DNA from: Monocercomonoides exilis | Taxonomy: Eukaryota; Preaxostyla; Oxymonadida; Polymastigidae | Assembly: GCA_001643675.2 (NCBI GenBank) | Contig: LSRY02000025.1 | Coordinates: forward strand, 181,001-245,000 | Direction of reading: 5' to 3' | DNA length: 64,000 nt | Shown here: piece after piece, positions 46,172 to 57,272 of the stretch | Layout of the letters: each line of letters begins with the position of its first letter | Numbering within the stretch: the stretch's first letter is position 1 | Program-made: the position numbers and the translations under genes | The notes under the pieces: model-generated | Told to the model about the DNA's origin: nothing | What the model saw: only the letters and a program-made list of their open reading frames with translations | The model's database searches: none

Positions 46172-49100
46172 ATGATCACAAATACCAATACAAATGCTTT
46201 AATATTAATATTTATGTTATTTTTTTCTATAGGCAAGATTATTTTGATTTTATTGTTTTTCACCTGTACAAACTCATGCATACAGCAACTAAAAACTTAT
46301 TTACGGAGTACTAAAAGTCTCAATGGAGCAAACAACGATTATTGGATTGATTGGCCTGTTGTACCAAATACTGGCTCTAAAGTTAGCGCTGAGAACAGAT
46401 CATTTGAAAATGTCAAAGGGAAAAGGATTTTAATCGAAGTTAGGGATCAACAACATTCATTTACGATTACTAATTGTTCATGGACAAATATAAATCACAA
46501 CGGTAAATTTATTTTTGGACAAAATGGAAATATTACTATAAAAGATTGCAAATTCAATAAAATTACTATGAATTCTGATAATCCTCTTATTGAAGTGATA
46601 GGTATTCGCAAAGTTATCATTGAAAACACTTTATTTACTGAAACATCAAGACAGTCAGATGGCTCAGTTATAATCTTTGACATTGGACTCACTGGCTCTA
46701 CACTTGATATTACTAAATGCAATTTCACGAATTGCAAATCAACAACAGGCAGTGGAGGTGCAATTGCAGGCATTGTTGGCGAAGGAAAATTAACTATAAC
46801 TGGTTGTCGGTTTTCCGAATGCACCTCAAATAAAGAAGGAGGAGCTATTTATTTCAAGACACGCAATTTATTTGAAAACCAATTTATATTGAAATGTTTG
46901 ACATTTGACAGCTGCTCAACGAATTCTGATGAAGGAGGGCACTGCTTATATATAACAAACTGGAACAGAACCAAATATCCAATCTCAGTCCAAAATTTTG
47001 CTTCTTTGAAAGGAGTTACAGACGATCCAAAAAGCATTTTGATTACAGATGAAAATGATGCTGTTGACAATTCATTCTCTGTTTCGAAGATCCCTTCGTC
47101 AAAAGAATGCATAGTTGCTGTTTATGTTGATGCTTCAGGAGACGATACAGATGATGGCTCAGAAGAAAATCCAAAGAAAACTTTAAATGGAGCAGTTTCA
47201 GCTTTGAGCGAGGATGACATTGTGTTTGTGATTCATTCAGTTGAATTGACTGAAGAATGGAAGATCTGCGGGAGAAAAGCAGAGATCTGCCCGTCTGAAA
47301 CGAATACTCAAACATGTGTGAAGATATCTGGAACAGGTTCGCTTGCAAACGATGAGGGAGCAGAAGCAAATAAGATGCTGATATTTTCAAACTTGATATT
47401 TAAATGGGAAGCCAGCGTAACTGCAACGTCTTCTTTTGCTTCGATTTCATTGGGATCACTTTCATTTGAATCATGCAATTTCATCTTTGAAACTGCAGCA
47501 TCTTCGACGACTTATTCTGAAGCCATGTTTTCTCTTCTCGACAAAGGCGAAGGAAAAAATGGAGGAAAGCTTTTATTTAACAAAGTTTCTATAGCAGGAT
47601 TAGAGTGGAGCTCAAATACTTTCATCAAAACAACAACAGGACAACTTGCACTGACAAACGTTGAGTTCGATTTTACAGAGAAAATTCTCCAAAAATCGTC
47701 TTTCATTTGCTGTGAAAGTGGAACGCAGATTTTTTCAATGAAAAATTGTAAGTTTGAAGATGTGTCAATTCAAATAGGAAGCGGCGCAATGAAAAATTCA
47801 ATGACTTCACCATCATCTTCTTCGTCTTTGAAAGCTGGCACAGAAGTTTCAAACGATGCATCGAATTCTCCTTTTATTGCAATCAATGCAGCTAACTCTG
47901 TTTCCATCGAAGGCTGCACATTTTCATCCATTTCTTCTTCCTCTTCTTTGAGTGGAGGAGCACTTTCTATCACAATTCCTTCTTCTTCATCTTCTCCTTC
48001 TCATTTTTTGACAATTCACAACTCCACTTTCTCTTCTTGCGAAGCATCAGAAGCAAATGGCAGAGGAGGTGCTGTCTATTTGTCGCTTACAGGCTCTTCA
48101 GAAATCGGTGCAAATGCTATCAAATTTACTCAACTGATTTTCTCAGATAACAAAGCAGCAAAGGGAACAGATGTTTATGTTCTATATGCTCAATTGAAGA
48201 CTTGCATATCTGGTTGGGATTGGAGTCAGACAACAAAATCTGAAATGTCGCTGAATGCATTGTATGGCAGCGAAACCTCTTCTCCTTCTTCTCCTTCTGG
48301 AACAAGCAATGAATTTTCTCTGTATTCGTTTTTCTTTCCACTCACTGGCAATTCTGTGTTTGTTGATTCATCACATGGTGTCAATGAAGATGAAGACGAT
48401 GCGTGTGGTTATTCTCAATGGCCTTGCTCAACTCTTCTGAATGCAATGAATCGCCTCAGCGAAAATGTTAATATTGTCAAAATTGTTTCTAAACTTTCTG
48501 TGAATGCAGTTGTTGATTTGAGCGAAAAATCATTTTCCTTCCAATCTTCTTCTTCTTCTTCTTCAAAATCTTCTGTTGGCATAGCTATTAACTCTGGATT
48601 TACATGCAACACTGCATCTGATTCTGATTCTGTCGCATTTAACAACCTGATTTTTAATCTTCCAAGTGAAGGAACACCATCTGCTGTGAAAGCATTGCTT
48701 ACTCAGTCAACAGGGCAGATAACTGTTTCCAGCTGCGATTTTGGTGTGGCAAATGCTCAAACAAAGAAGAACTGTGTTGTCAATCTTGCTGTTTTGACAG
48801 GAGGGACATTTACTCTGCAACAGACAAACATTCAAAGAATGTCTTTTTCTTCAGCACAAGAAGGAGGTGTTATTCAAGCTTCATCAAATGCTGAGCTGAG
48901 TGTTATTGGATCTACATTTTCTTCAATTGTTTTGGGAAGTGATGTGCTTATAAACTCAAATGAATGCAATTCATTGTCAATTGAAGGATCAACTTTCAAT
49001 GATATTTCATCTTCTTCATCAACAAGCTCAACAGGAACAGTGGGATTTGTGAAAATGACACAAGGAAATGCTTTCTCTGTGAAAAGTTCATCATTTACGA

Positions 49101-52100
49101 AGTGCAGCGGATCTTCAGGCACAGCCTCTGCTTCTCTGTATCTCCAATTAGATGACTCAATCGATCCATCTACTTCAGCTGACAATCCGTTGCACATTGA
49201 AAAGTTGACATTCACGAAAACCACTGGACAAACAGGAAATAAAGAGACTCTTGTCTTTGTCGATGCAAACAACTTGAAAAGTGCTGTTTCTTCTTCATCA
49301 TTCGTTTTTGATACTCTGCCAACAGATTTGAATGCAATGATGGGCAGAGAACGCTCGACAACCAATGAGAACTTGGATATACCGCTGCTTGTCTATTTGT
49401 GGAGCAATTTCACTTCCACAGGATTTGTGGGCAATGAAAATGGAGGAGATTTCAGTGGCTGTGGGTTTTCTGAAGCACCTTGCAAGACAATCAATCATAT
49501 TCTCAAGTTGAGATTCAATACATTTACAGCAGATAATTCTGTTTTGAAGGTCAAAGCATCGTCTTCTGTTGAAAAGCCATTGCTTCTGAGTTCTTCAAAT
49601 AAGAAGTTGAGTCTTGAAAGCTCAGAAGATGAGAGCACTGTGAGTGTAACAGACACAGATGCCAGCAACACCCAGCAATGCTTTTTTTCTGTTGGAATGG
49701 ACTTTTCAATAAGCAAAATCACTTTGTCAATTCCTGAGAATTTGAACAACTCAAGATCATCTCTGCTCACTTGCTCAGCTCAAACGCTGTCTTTTCAGAA
49801 TAGCAAAATCGCAATGGCACAATCTGTCACTAATATTAATTATGATGTTATTGTGGTTGAAGGAGCAGGATGTCTGAATGTGGATAATCTTTCAATGAAT
49901 AATGTTTATTCAGCTAGTGGAAAGCATTTCATTGTATATCGGACAACAGATGAATCAGTTGCTTCTGGAGTCATTTCTTTTCTAACAGGAAGTTTCACTA
50001 CAAATCAAGGGGCAAGCGAAATAATTTTGATTGAAGGCAAAACAAAGTGCGAGATTAAAAATGCCACTTTGTCTCATGAAAGTTATAGCGAATGCTCAGT
50101 CATCAAAGTCACAAGCAGCAAGAGTCTAACAATTAATAACAACACTTTCAAGCAATGCAGAGCGATTTCAGCAAATGGAGGCGCAATCTTAATTGAAGAA
50201 TCAAAAGCAACTGACTTTTCCTCCGAAATCACCGTCAACAACTGCGTGTTTGAGGAATGTGAAACGTTTGTCTCAAACGGAAAGGGAGGAGCCATTTACG
50301 CTCGACCAGTTGCAAGCACAAAATTGATAATTAGTTCATGCTCTTTCAAGTCATGCAAAGCTCCAGCTGAACCCACAGTAACAGGCTATGGAGGAGGTAT
50401 TTATCTCGATTTGGCAGCTAATTCCAACAATTTTGTCATCAGTTCTCCAACTTTTGGTGAAGGTGATAAAGCCAACGCTGCTTCGTTTGGAAAAGATTTG
50501 CTTGCAAGTTCTGCCTCGCTCAAAGACAGCATCACAGAGCAAACTCTTCCATTTGCCAAGCAGATTTCAATAGAAAACGTTGATTCGATGAAAGGATTTG
50601 ATGGAAACGATAAAGACAACGCGATTCCGCTTGTTTATTTCTTCCATTCTTATGGTGATGTTCCATATGTGGGAGAAGGGGGTGTGGATGTTGTTGTGTG
50701 TGGATTTTCCACATATCCGTGCAAAACTGTTCAAAAAGCACTGGGAAAGATAGAAAGCGCTGAAAAAAAGCAAGTGTTTGTTATGGAAGGAGCGAAAATT
50801 GATGGAGAATTGGCCATTGAAGATATTGAGCATTTGTTCATTGGAAATGAAGTTAACCAACAGGCCGAGCCAGTTCCAACAAAGCAAAATCTGATTATTG
50901 TGAATGGCGGAACAAACGCAAATGGACTTATAAATGTGAAAGTTAAATGCACATTTGAGTATGTTTCATTGAACATACCTGCCTCTTTTGGATATCATGC
51001 TTCATTAATTGAGCTTTCAGTACCTGTTTCTAATCTCGTTCTGAACAACGACGACTTTGTTTTTTCAGGCGAATGCAATACACTCATCATAAACGCACTC
51101 CAAGGATCAGTGAGCATCATAAACTGTGAGTTGATCAATCAGGCTTTAACTTCAACAATTCTTGCAATATCTTCATCTGCTGTGTCTGGAACGATCTATA
51201 ACTTCCAAGTTGATCTCAACACAGTTTTAAATTCTCCACTTATTGTTTTTTCACCTGCTCCTTCTCCTTCTCCTTCTGCTTCTGCTTCAAATGCGCAATT
51301 TTCAGTTGAGAATAATCGTCGTACAAACAACCAATGCATTGTCAGCATCACAAACAGCAACTTTACGAATATTGGACTCAGTCAAAATGCGGGCGGATGT
51401 GTTATTTCTCCGAAGCCTCAAGCAAACTTCAAAGCAATTAACTGTATGATTAATGGAACACAATTTAACATCTGTACCTCGTCTTCAAACACAGGTGGAG
51501 CGATTCTGTTTAATCATCCAGCACCAGATGGCTCTTTGAGGATCGAAGAATGCTCGTTCACACAGTGCAGCACCTCTTCAGAAAATGGAAGAGGAGGTGG
51601 ATTGTATCTTGATTGTGTTCCGAATAAACCTCCTTCTCAGACGGAGTCACCTAAATTGAATTTTTATATGAGAGCAGTTAATTTCTCAATGAATAATGCA
51701 AAAGAAGGAAAGGATTTCTTTATCTTTTGCAACAATATTAACGAACAAGTTACGAATGCACTGTTTAGTTTGGATTATTCGCAGTCTTCATTTAGCGATG
51801 ACAAAGCATTTCGCGGTTCAGATGCAACCGAAACAGACGTTAATCTTCTTTCTTTGATACGTTTTTACCGTTCAGAGCAGATCTTTGTGACCTCCTCAGA
51901 CTCATTGGACAACAACACATGCGGGTCAGTTAAATCGCCCTGCGAGACAGTTTCTGAGGGAGTTAAGCATGTTGACGAGGGATATGCGCGCTTTCTGTGG
52001 ATTTTGGATGAGGCAGACATGGGAGGAGAAGCAGTGACGGATGATTTGACAGTCAGATCGCGCTTGAAGGAAAATTGCAAGATAATTCTGAGCAAAGAAT

Positions 52101-54781
52101 ATGCTAACACGACCGCTGGTTCTTCGTTGATTCAAACAGCAGATGATGTTGTTATCACTTTGTGTGATTTTGCCTTTGGCTCGGCCTTCCAATCGAAGCA
52201 TGTTTCTGTGTTCAATCAGATCAATGGAACGACTTCTATCACGCAGTGCTCATTCACTGGCGAAGTTGAAACAGCGACAATACATTCTGCACTGTTTAGT
52301 GTTCAAAAGGGAAGATTAGATATTTTAAAGACAAGCATCTCTTTGTTGACTGTTGGTGGTTCTCTCATAAGAACCGGACAAGAAGGAAATGCGCTTTTGA
52401 GCAACTCAACTGTTTCAAATATCAATGCAAATAATGGAATATTGGATGGCAAACAAGGAAATGCTTCTCTTGAGCGGGTGAACATCACAAATTGCAACTC
52501 AAATACCAGTGTTTTTGCCTTCTCATCACAATCTCGCAGTTCTTTGCTGAAAGTGAAAATTTCAACAATTGAGATCAAAGATGGGGCTGTTATTTTAATA
52601 AATGCAGACAAAAATCCTGATGATATTTCATCACATTCTTCATTTTCTGCTTTGCAATTGCCAAATGATGAAGCGACCAACCACGCGCTGACAATTAATA
52701 CTTTGACTGTTGAACACGTCAAAAGAACCACAAATGGTGCCTGTGTCATTTCTGCCTCTGGCGAATCAACTCTTCTTTCTTCCTCTTCTTCACTTTATTC
52801 TTCTCTTTCTGCTTCAACTCCGTTCACTTTGCAGTTTACGAATTGCTCTTTCATCGATTGCTATTCTCCATCCACAAAAGGCAGCATTGCTTCATTCTTC
52901 TCGTGTCCAGACATCCAACTGCGTGATTGTCTCTTTGACGGCTCAACAGTTTCAGCAGCAACAATGTCAAATATAAAGAATGCAAAAGTCAATGATGACA
53001 AGCACAAGCGAATTTCCAATGCTCAATTGGATGATCCTGAAATCTGCACATGGCAAGGTTCTCTTTTTCATTTGGAGCAGAGCAACGCTGTGATTGAAAT
53101 TGCCACTTTTGCCAACTCTGCAAAGGGCGGCCTTTCAATCGCAAAAAGCAATGCAACTCTTTCAAAGAGCGACTTCGAGGGAAACAAGCCGAACATCTTT
53201 GGCTTTGAATCAGTGAATCGGAACATTCATTGTGTTGGGCAGGAATCGATGCTGACTGTTGAAAATGTGGATGGCAGTGGCGATGAATCAGACGCAGCAA
53301 CATCGTCTTTGTGGATTCTGAACGAAGGATGCAAGATTTCTGGTGCAGCTGCTGACAGACAATCGCCTTTCTTCATTCCTTCACTGAAGAGGGCGACAAA
53401 CAGAACTGTTGGAGATAACCGTGAAATCACAGTGAGTGGTTCTCTGCTGATTCCGTGTGACCTGTCATTCAGGATTATTTACGACCACAGCTCATCGAGT
53501 GAGATTGTCAACCACGAATTCTCTTCGTTTGTATCAGAAACCGAAGCCATTGCAACTGTTCCAGAAGCAGAAATCGCAGAAAAGGGGGATAAGAGCGTGA
53601 TGTCAATTCAACTCGTATTCAACGAGAAAAATGGCGGAAATCCAAGCTATTCGACGATCCTCATGCTTCAGAATTTATCAAAGGACGACTCTTCTTCGTT
53701 AAACGATATTATTTCACAGTCTGATGCAGGTGGAAACTCAGCATGGATGATCGCATGCATTGTGTGTGCAGCTTTTCTCGTGCTGTTTGTTATTATGACA
53801 ATAATCCTGATTGTATTTCTTCGAAAGTTTTCAACATGTTCAGAAGAGAAAATCTTGGAAATGAAAGAAGATATTCAAAATTTAGAGGAAAAACTTAGTC
53901 GGACCAACAAAGTGAAAGACAGTCGCTTCCAAAAGGAAGAGATGCCATCAACTCTACTGGAAGGAATGACAAGCCAAATTCCTCTGCTTATTGAAGAAGA
54001 GCTTGAGGAATTACCTCCGCCTCCAGAATTAGAAGGATTTACAGGAGACGAAAGTGATTCTCCCGAACATTTGGATCAACCTTTCGCTTCCACCGTTGAA
54101 TCAGTCAAGCATTCAGCGGTTGAACAACAGATTAAAATGCTTTCAACAAAAAAACCATTTCGAGAAAGACAAATTAGCGATGCTCAAACATTGCATTCGA
54201 TTATTCATTCTGTTCAAGGAGATTTAACTCTGGGGACAAGATCGATGGATGTTGTGGATGAGAAGGAAACAGTACTTGCAGTTGCAAAGCTGTTTGCGCA
54301 TCTGCTTAAGACTGGAGATGAGCGTGTGCATATGATTGCAGCAAATCTGTGTCCATTCACAATTTTTATAGAAAAGAGGGAAAAAGGAGAAAATGAAGTG
54401 CTTGTAATGGAAGAGGAAATAGAAGATGAAATGATAAAGAATGCAATGAAGCGATGGAAAGCTCCAGAAATGAGTTATGGAAATGCAAACGATACTTTTG
54501 ATCAAGAAGCAGATGGAATAGAAAAATCAGTGGTGTTCACTCTTGGATTAACTCTCTATGAAATGATTGCTGGAGAGGAGCCTTTGAGCGAGTGTGATGC
54601 AGAAGAAGCACAGGAGATGATTAGAGACGGCGTTCGGCCACTGACAGAAGGAATTGAAGGAGAAGAAATGGTTGAGCTGATGGAGAAGATGTGGGCAGAT
54701 GAGCCAAATGACAGACCTTTTCTGGATGAAGTGATAACATCATTGGCAAGCTTGAGACAAAACAGAGAAGATGATAATTGA
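46172..54781 (+). CDS. Giant beta-helix receptor with pseudokinase-like tail, 2,869 residues
   Basis: An N-terminal hydrophobic signal region (about residues 8-36) is followed by a 2,480-residue ectodomain. Module-start signatures (Gly-Asp, CG, PCKT) recur near residues 317, 729, 1085, 1498 and 1905, and each module holds GGA/GGG motifs of a right-handed parallel beta-helix. One membrane segment spans about 2523-2553. A short coiled coil and an acidic Pro-rich linker lead to a C-terminal domain at about 2690-2869. This domain matches the C-lobe of protein kinases: an APE motif (2764-2766), SVVFTLGLTLYEM in place of the usual DVWSLG-like segment, and a final RPF...EV motif. No Gly-rich loop, VAIK lysine, HRD or DFG motif is visible, so it is a truncated or degenerate pseudokinase. 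The expected role is surface recognition coupled to an intracellular scaffold; the ligand is unknown. The frame is intact and ends in TGA. Confidence 0.85.
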   Translation: MITNTNTNALILIFMLFFSIGKIILILLFFTCTNSCIQQLKTYLRSTKSLNGANNDYWIDWPVVPNTGSKVSAENRSFENVKGKRILIEVRDQQHSFTITNCSWTNINHNGKFIFGQNGNITIKDCKFNKITMNSDNPLIEVIGIRKVIIENTLFTETSRQSDGSVIIFDIGLTGSTLDITKCNFTNCKSTTGSGGAIAGIVGEGKLTITGCRFSECTSNKEGGAIYFKTRNLFENQFILKCLTFDSCSTNSDEGGHCLYITNWNRTKYPISVQNFASLKGVTDDPKSILITDENDAVDNSFSVSKIPSSKECIVAVYVDASGDDTDDGSEENPKKTLNGAVSALSEDDIVFVIHSVELTEEWKICGRKAEICPSETNTQTCVKISGTGSLANDEGAEANKMLIFSNLIFKWEASVTATSSFASISLGSLSFESCNFIFETAASSTTYSEAMFSLLDKGEGKNGGKLLFNKVSIAGLEWSSNTFIKTTTGQLALTNVEFDFTEKILQKSSFICCESGTQIFSMKNCKFEDVSIQIGSGAMKNSMTSPSSSSSLKAGTEVSNDASNSPFIAINAANSVSIEGCTFSSISSSSSLSGGALSITIPSSSSSPSHFLTIHNSTFSSCEASEANGRGGAVYLSLTGSSEIGANAIKFTQLIFSDNKAAKGTDVYVLYAQLKTCISGWDWSQTTKSEMSLNALYGSETSSPSSPSGTSNEFSLYSFFFPLTGNSVFVDSSHGVNEDEDDACGYSQWPCSTLLNAMNRLSENVNIVKIVSKLSVNAVVDLSEKSFSFQSSSSSSSKSSVGIAINSGFTCNTASDSDSVAFNNLIFNLPSEGTPSAVKALLTQSTGQITVSSCDFGVANAQTKKNCVVNLAVLTGGTFTLQQTNIQRMSFSSAQEGGVIQASSNAELSVIGSTFSSIVLGSDVLINSNECNSLSIEGSTFNDISSSSSTSSTGTVGFVKMTQGNAFSVKSSSFTKCSGSSGTASASLYLQLDDSIDPSTSADNPLHIEKLTFTKTTGQTGNKETLVFVDANNLKSAVSSSSFVFDTLPTDLNAMMGRERSTTNENLDIPLLVYLWSNFTSTGFVGNENGGDFSGCGFSEAPCKTINHILKLRFNTFTADNSVLKVKASSSVEKPLLLSSSNKKLSLESSEDESTVSVTDTDASNTQQCFFSVGMDFSISKITLSIPENLNNSRSSLLTCSAQTLSFQNSKIAMAQSVTNINYDVIVVEGAGCLNVDNLSMNNVYSASGKHFIVYRTTDESVASGVISFLTGSFTTNQGASEIILIEGKTKCEIKNATLSHESYSECSVIKVTSSKSLTINNNTFKQCRAISANGGAILIEESKATDFSSEITVNNCVFEECETFVSNGKGGAIYARPVASTKLIISSCSFKSCKAPAEPTVTGYGGGIYLDLAANSNNFVISSPTFGEGDKANAASFGKDLLASSASLKDSITEQTLPFAKQISIENVDSMKGFDGNDKDNAIPLVYFFHSYGDVPYVGEGGVDVVVCGFSTYPCKTVQKALGKIESAEKKQVFVMEGAKIDGELAIEDIEHLFIGNEVNQQAEPVPTKQNLIIVNGGTNANGLINVKVKCTFEYVSLNIPASFGYHASLIELSVPVSNLVLNNDDFVFSGECNTLIINALQGSVSIINCELINQALTSTILAISSSAVSGTIYNFQVDLNTVLNSPLIVFSPAPSPSPSASASNAQFSVENNRRTNNQCIVSITNSNFTNIGLSQNAGGCVISPKPQANFKAINCMINGTQFNICTSSSNTGGAILFNHPAPDGSLRIEECSFTQCSTSSENGRGGGLYLDCVPNKPPSQTESPKLNFYMRAVNFSMNNAKEGKDFFIFCNNINEQVTNALFSLDYSQSSFSDDKAFRGSDATETDVNLLSLIRFYRSEQIFVTSSDSLDNNTCGSVKSPCETVSEGVKHVDEGYARFLWILDEADMGGEAVTDDLTVRSRLKENCKIILSKEYANTTAGSSLIQTADDVVITLCDFAFGSAFQSKHVSVFNQINGTTSITQCSFTGEVETATIHSALFSVQKGRLDILKTSISLLTVGGSLIRTGQEGNALLSNSTVSNINANNGILDGKQGNASLERVNITNCNSNTSVFAFSSQSRSSLLKVKISTIEIKDGAVILINADKNPDDISSHSSFSALQLPNDEATNHALTINTLTVEHVKRTTNGACVISASGESTLLSSSSSLYSSLSASTPFTLQFTNCSFIDCYSPSTKGSIASFFSCPDIQLRDCLFDGSTVSAATMSNIKNAKVNDDKHKRISNAQLDDPEICTWQGSLFHLEQSNAVIEIATFANSAKGGLSIAKSNATLSKSDFEGNKPNIFGFESVNRNIHCVGQESMLTVENVDGSGDESDAATSSLWILNEGCKISGAAADRQSPFFIPSLKRATNRTVGDNREITVSGSLLIPCDLSFRIIYDHSSSSEIVNHEFSSFVSETEAIATVPEAEIAEKGDKSVMSIQLVFNEKNGGNPSYSTILMLQNLSKDDSSSLNDIISQSDAGGNSAWMIACIVCAAFLVLFVIMTIILIVFLRKFSTCSEEKILEMKEDIQNLEEKLSRTNKVKDSRFQKEEMPSTLLEGMTSQIPLLIEEELEELPPPPELEGFTGDESDSPEHLDQPFASTVESVKHSAVEQQIKMLSTKKPFRERQISDAQTLHSIIHSVQGDLTLGTRSMDVVDEKETVLAVAKLFAHLLKTGDERVHMIAANLCPFTIFIEKREKGENEVLVMEEEIEDEMIKNAMKRWKAPEMSYGNANDTFDQEADGIEKSVVFTLGLTLYEMIAGEEPLSECDAEEAQEMIRDGVRPLTEGIEGEEMVELMEKMWADEPNDRPFLDEVITSLASLRQNREDDN

Positions 54782-55503
54782 TTGGTATTTTGGTGATTAT
54801 TTCATTTTTCATTAATTATATTAAAAATGGATTTTTTGTATTTATTTATTTTTTAAAAGATGTGTCATATGAAATTGTCAGAGTAAATGTAACATTTCAT
54901 TATTTTTCACTATTTTCAGCAACTAATTTTTGTGAGTGGATTAATTTTTTTTTAAAAAATGATATGATTTGATTTTTTTAAATAAATATTACCTTATTTA
55001 TAAGAGAATTACATTTGCATGTTCAATATTACCTTTTTGTTGTATTCTTTTTTATAATTGTTCAATTGTACTTCATCCATTTTAACTTTCTAACTTCTTT
55101 TTCATTTAATATCAGACTTTTATTTGCATATTTCAAAAATCGTTATAAATTCGAAAAAGCAATTCTTTTTGAGCTCTTCTCCAAGTTATAGTATTAATAA
55201 TTTTTTATTTTTCTCCGAGAAGTAAGTAATCAATTTCAGTCTGTTTTTTCAGTTTGTTTTTTATCACATTTAAATTGAATTTCTTTTTTTCAAAAATATA
55301 GAAATAGCTTTTTCATGAAGGATACCATTTTTCATTCAACTTTTTTTCATCTTTCAGATATTATGTTTGATGAGCATAACGTCTCATTTGAGTAAAAATC
55401 AAATAATGCATTAAGAAATAACAGAAATGAATTCAATACAAATAATTCAATTGTTGAAAATTATAATTACAGAATAATTTTTTTCTGAAAATATAAAGTC
55501 TCC
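54782..55503. other. AT-rich intergenic region
   Basis: This is the 3' flank of the receptor gene. Only A- and T-rich sequence is visible, with no gene. Confidence 0.5.
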
Positions 55504-57041
55504 TTTTCCAATAAGCTTTGTCATTGTTGACAATTCTGACATTTTAACCTGTCAATTGTTTTATAAAAAAAAATAAACAATGGACTTCAAAGCCTATTTC
55601 AAAATTTGTCGCATTGTTTGGAAATTAATCAACCGGTTTGTTTATATGCTTATGTTAATTATGCATTGAGATATGGAGATTCTTTCTTTATAAAAAAAGA
55701 GACTGTAATAAGCCAACAATACTTTTTTTTTCAATTTTTGACATCATGTTTTTTAAAAAATAATAATATTCACTTTAACCAATTCGCGTTTTAAATCTCT
55801 TGTCTCATTATCACTTAATCAAGAGCATTAAATTTTTCAAATGTACGACTCTTTCTAAAAAATCACAATATTCATTATTTTCGAATCAACTTTTCTTTCA
55901 AATGTTTTGATGACTTTTGAAAGGCAATATAGGTAATTCTTTTTGAAAAATCGCAAATATTTAATTTTCTAATAAATTGAAATTTTCATAGTTTGCATAA
56001 ATTTTTGAAAGCATATACCAAACTTCACAAATATGGAATTTATTTCTGGATAATGCTGTTTCATTCATTCAAGCAAAGTTAAGTGAATGTTAATAAAAAT
56101 ATGAGCAAGAAATGAAATTTTTTATTCATTTGAAAATTAAATATGGGTGTTTATTTTTGAAATCATATTTTTTCAAACAAAATTTTCGGTTCAAAAATAT
56201 CTCTTTAATATCAATAAAAATAAAATGAAATAGAAAAGGCTTTTTCAACATATTTTTATCCATTATTAGGTTTAAACATTTGTATATAAAAACTATTTCT
56301 ATGCTTCTTCTTTTTTGAATAAAAAATCACTTTCAAAAAATCAACAATCTAAGAAAAATCAACACCCCGAAAAAAAATATGATTTCAAAAATAAACACCC
56401 ATATTTAATTTTCAAATGAATAAAAAATTTCATTTCTTGCTCATATTTTTATTAACATTCACTTAACTTTGCTTGAATGAATGAAACAGCATTATCCAGA
56501 AATAAATTCCATATTTGTGAAGTTTGGTATATGCTTTCAAAAATTTATGCAAACTATGAAAATTTCAATTTATTAGAAAATTAAATATTTGCGATTTTTC
56601 AAAAAGAATTACCTATATTGCCTTTCAAAAGTCATCAAAACATTTGAAAGAAAAGTTGATTCGAAAATAATGAATATTGTGATTTTTTAGAAAGAGTCGT
56701 ACATTTGAAAAATTTAATGCTCTTGATTAAGTGATAATGAGACAAGAGATTTAAAACGCGAATTGGTTAAAGTGAATATTATTATTTTTTAAAAAACATG
56801 ATGTCAAAAATTGAAAAAAAAAGTATTGTTGGCTTATTACAGTCTCTTTTTTTATAAAGAAAGAATCTCCATATCTCAATGCATAATTAACATAAGCATA
56901 TAAACAAACCGGTTGATTAATTTCCAAACAATGCGACAAATTTTGAAATAGGCTTTGAAGTCCATTGTTTATTTTTTTTTATAAAACAATTGACAGGTTA
57001 AAATGTCAGAATTGTCAACAATGACAAAGCTTATTGGAAAA
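55504..57041. repeat. Large palindrome with about 670-bp arms
   Basis: The arm 55504-56174 is repeated in reverse complement at 56372-57041 with at most about one indel, around a 197-bp spacer. The identical 62-residue ORFs in both arms are consequences of the symmetry. I found no clear target-site duplication. The spacer edges carry AAAATTTTCGG and CACCCCGAA cores that also occur near 9797-10005. It may be a pair of inverted repeat copies or a foldback element. Confidence 0.85.
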
Positions 57042-57272
57042 AAAAAATTCAAACGCAAACTTTCAAATTGAATAGAAGAAATGTTAAATTCTTTCTCTAT
57101 TTTCACAAATTTTAGTTTTTAAATATCAGAATATTTGAGATGATTGCTTAGAAATTGATTTTTAATTTCAAAAACAACTCTTTGTTAATTAAAAATAATA
57201 ATATTAAAGTAACCTTCTTGCTGAATAGATGAAATGCGAATAGAAAAAGCATAACAAATAAAACCACTTTGC

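Noticed and set aside
55606-56939. Two identical 62-residue ORFs on opposite strands
   Set aside because: They lie in the arms of the large palindrome and have AT-rich, protein-unlike composition.
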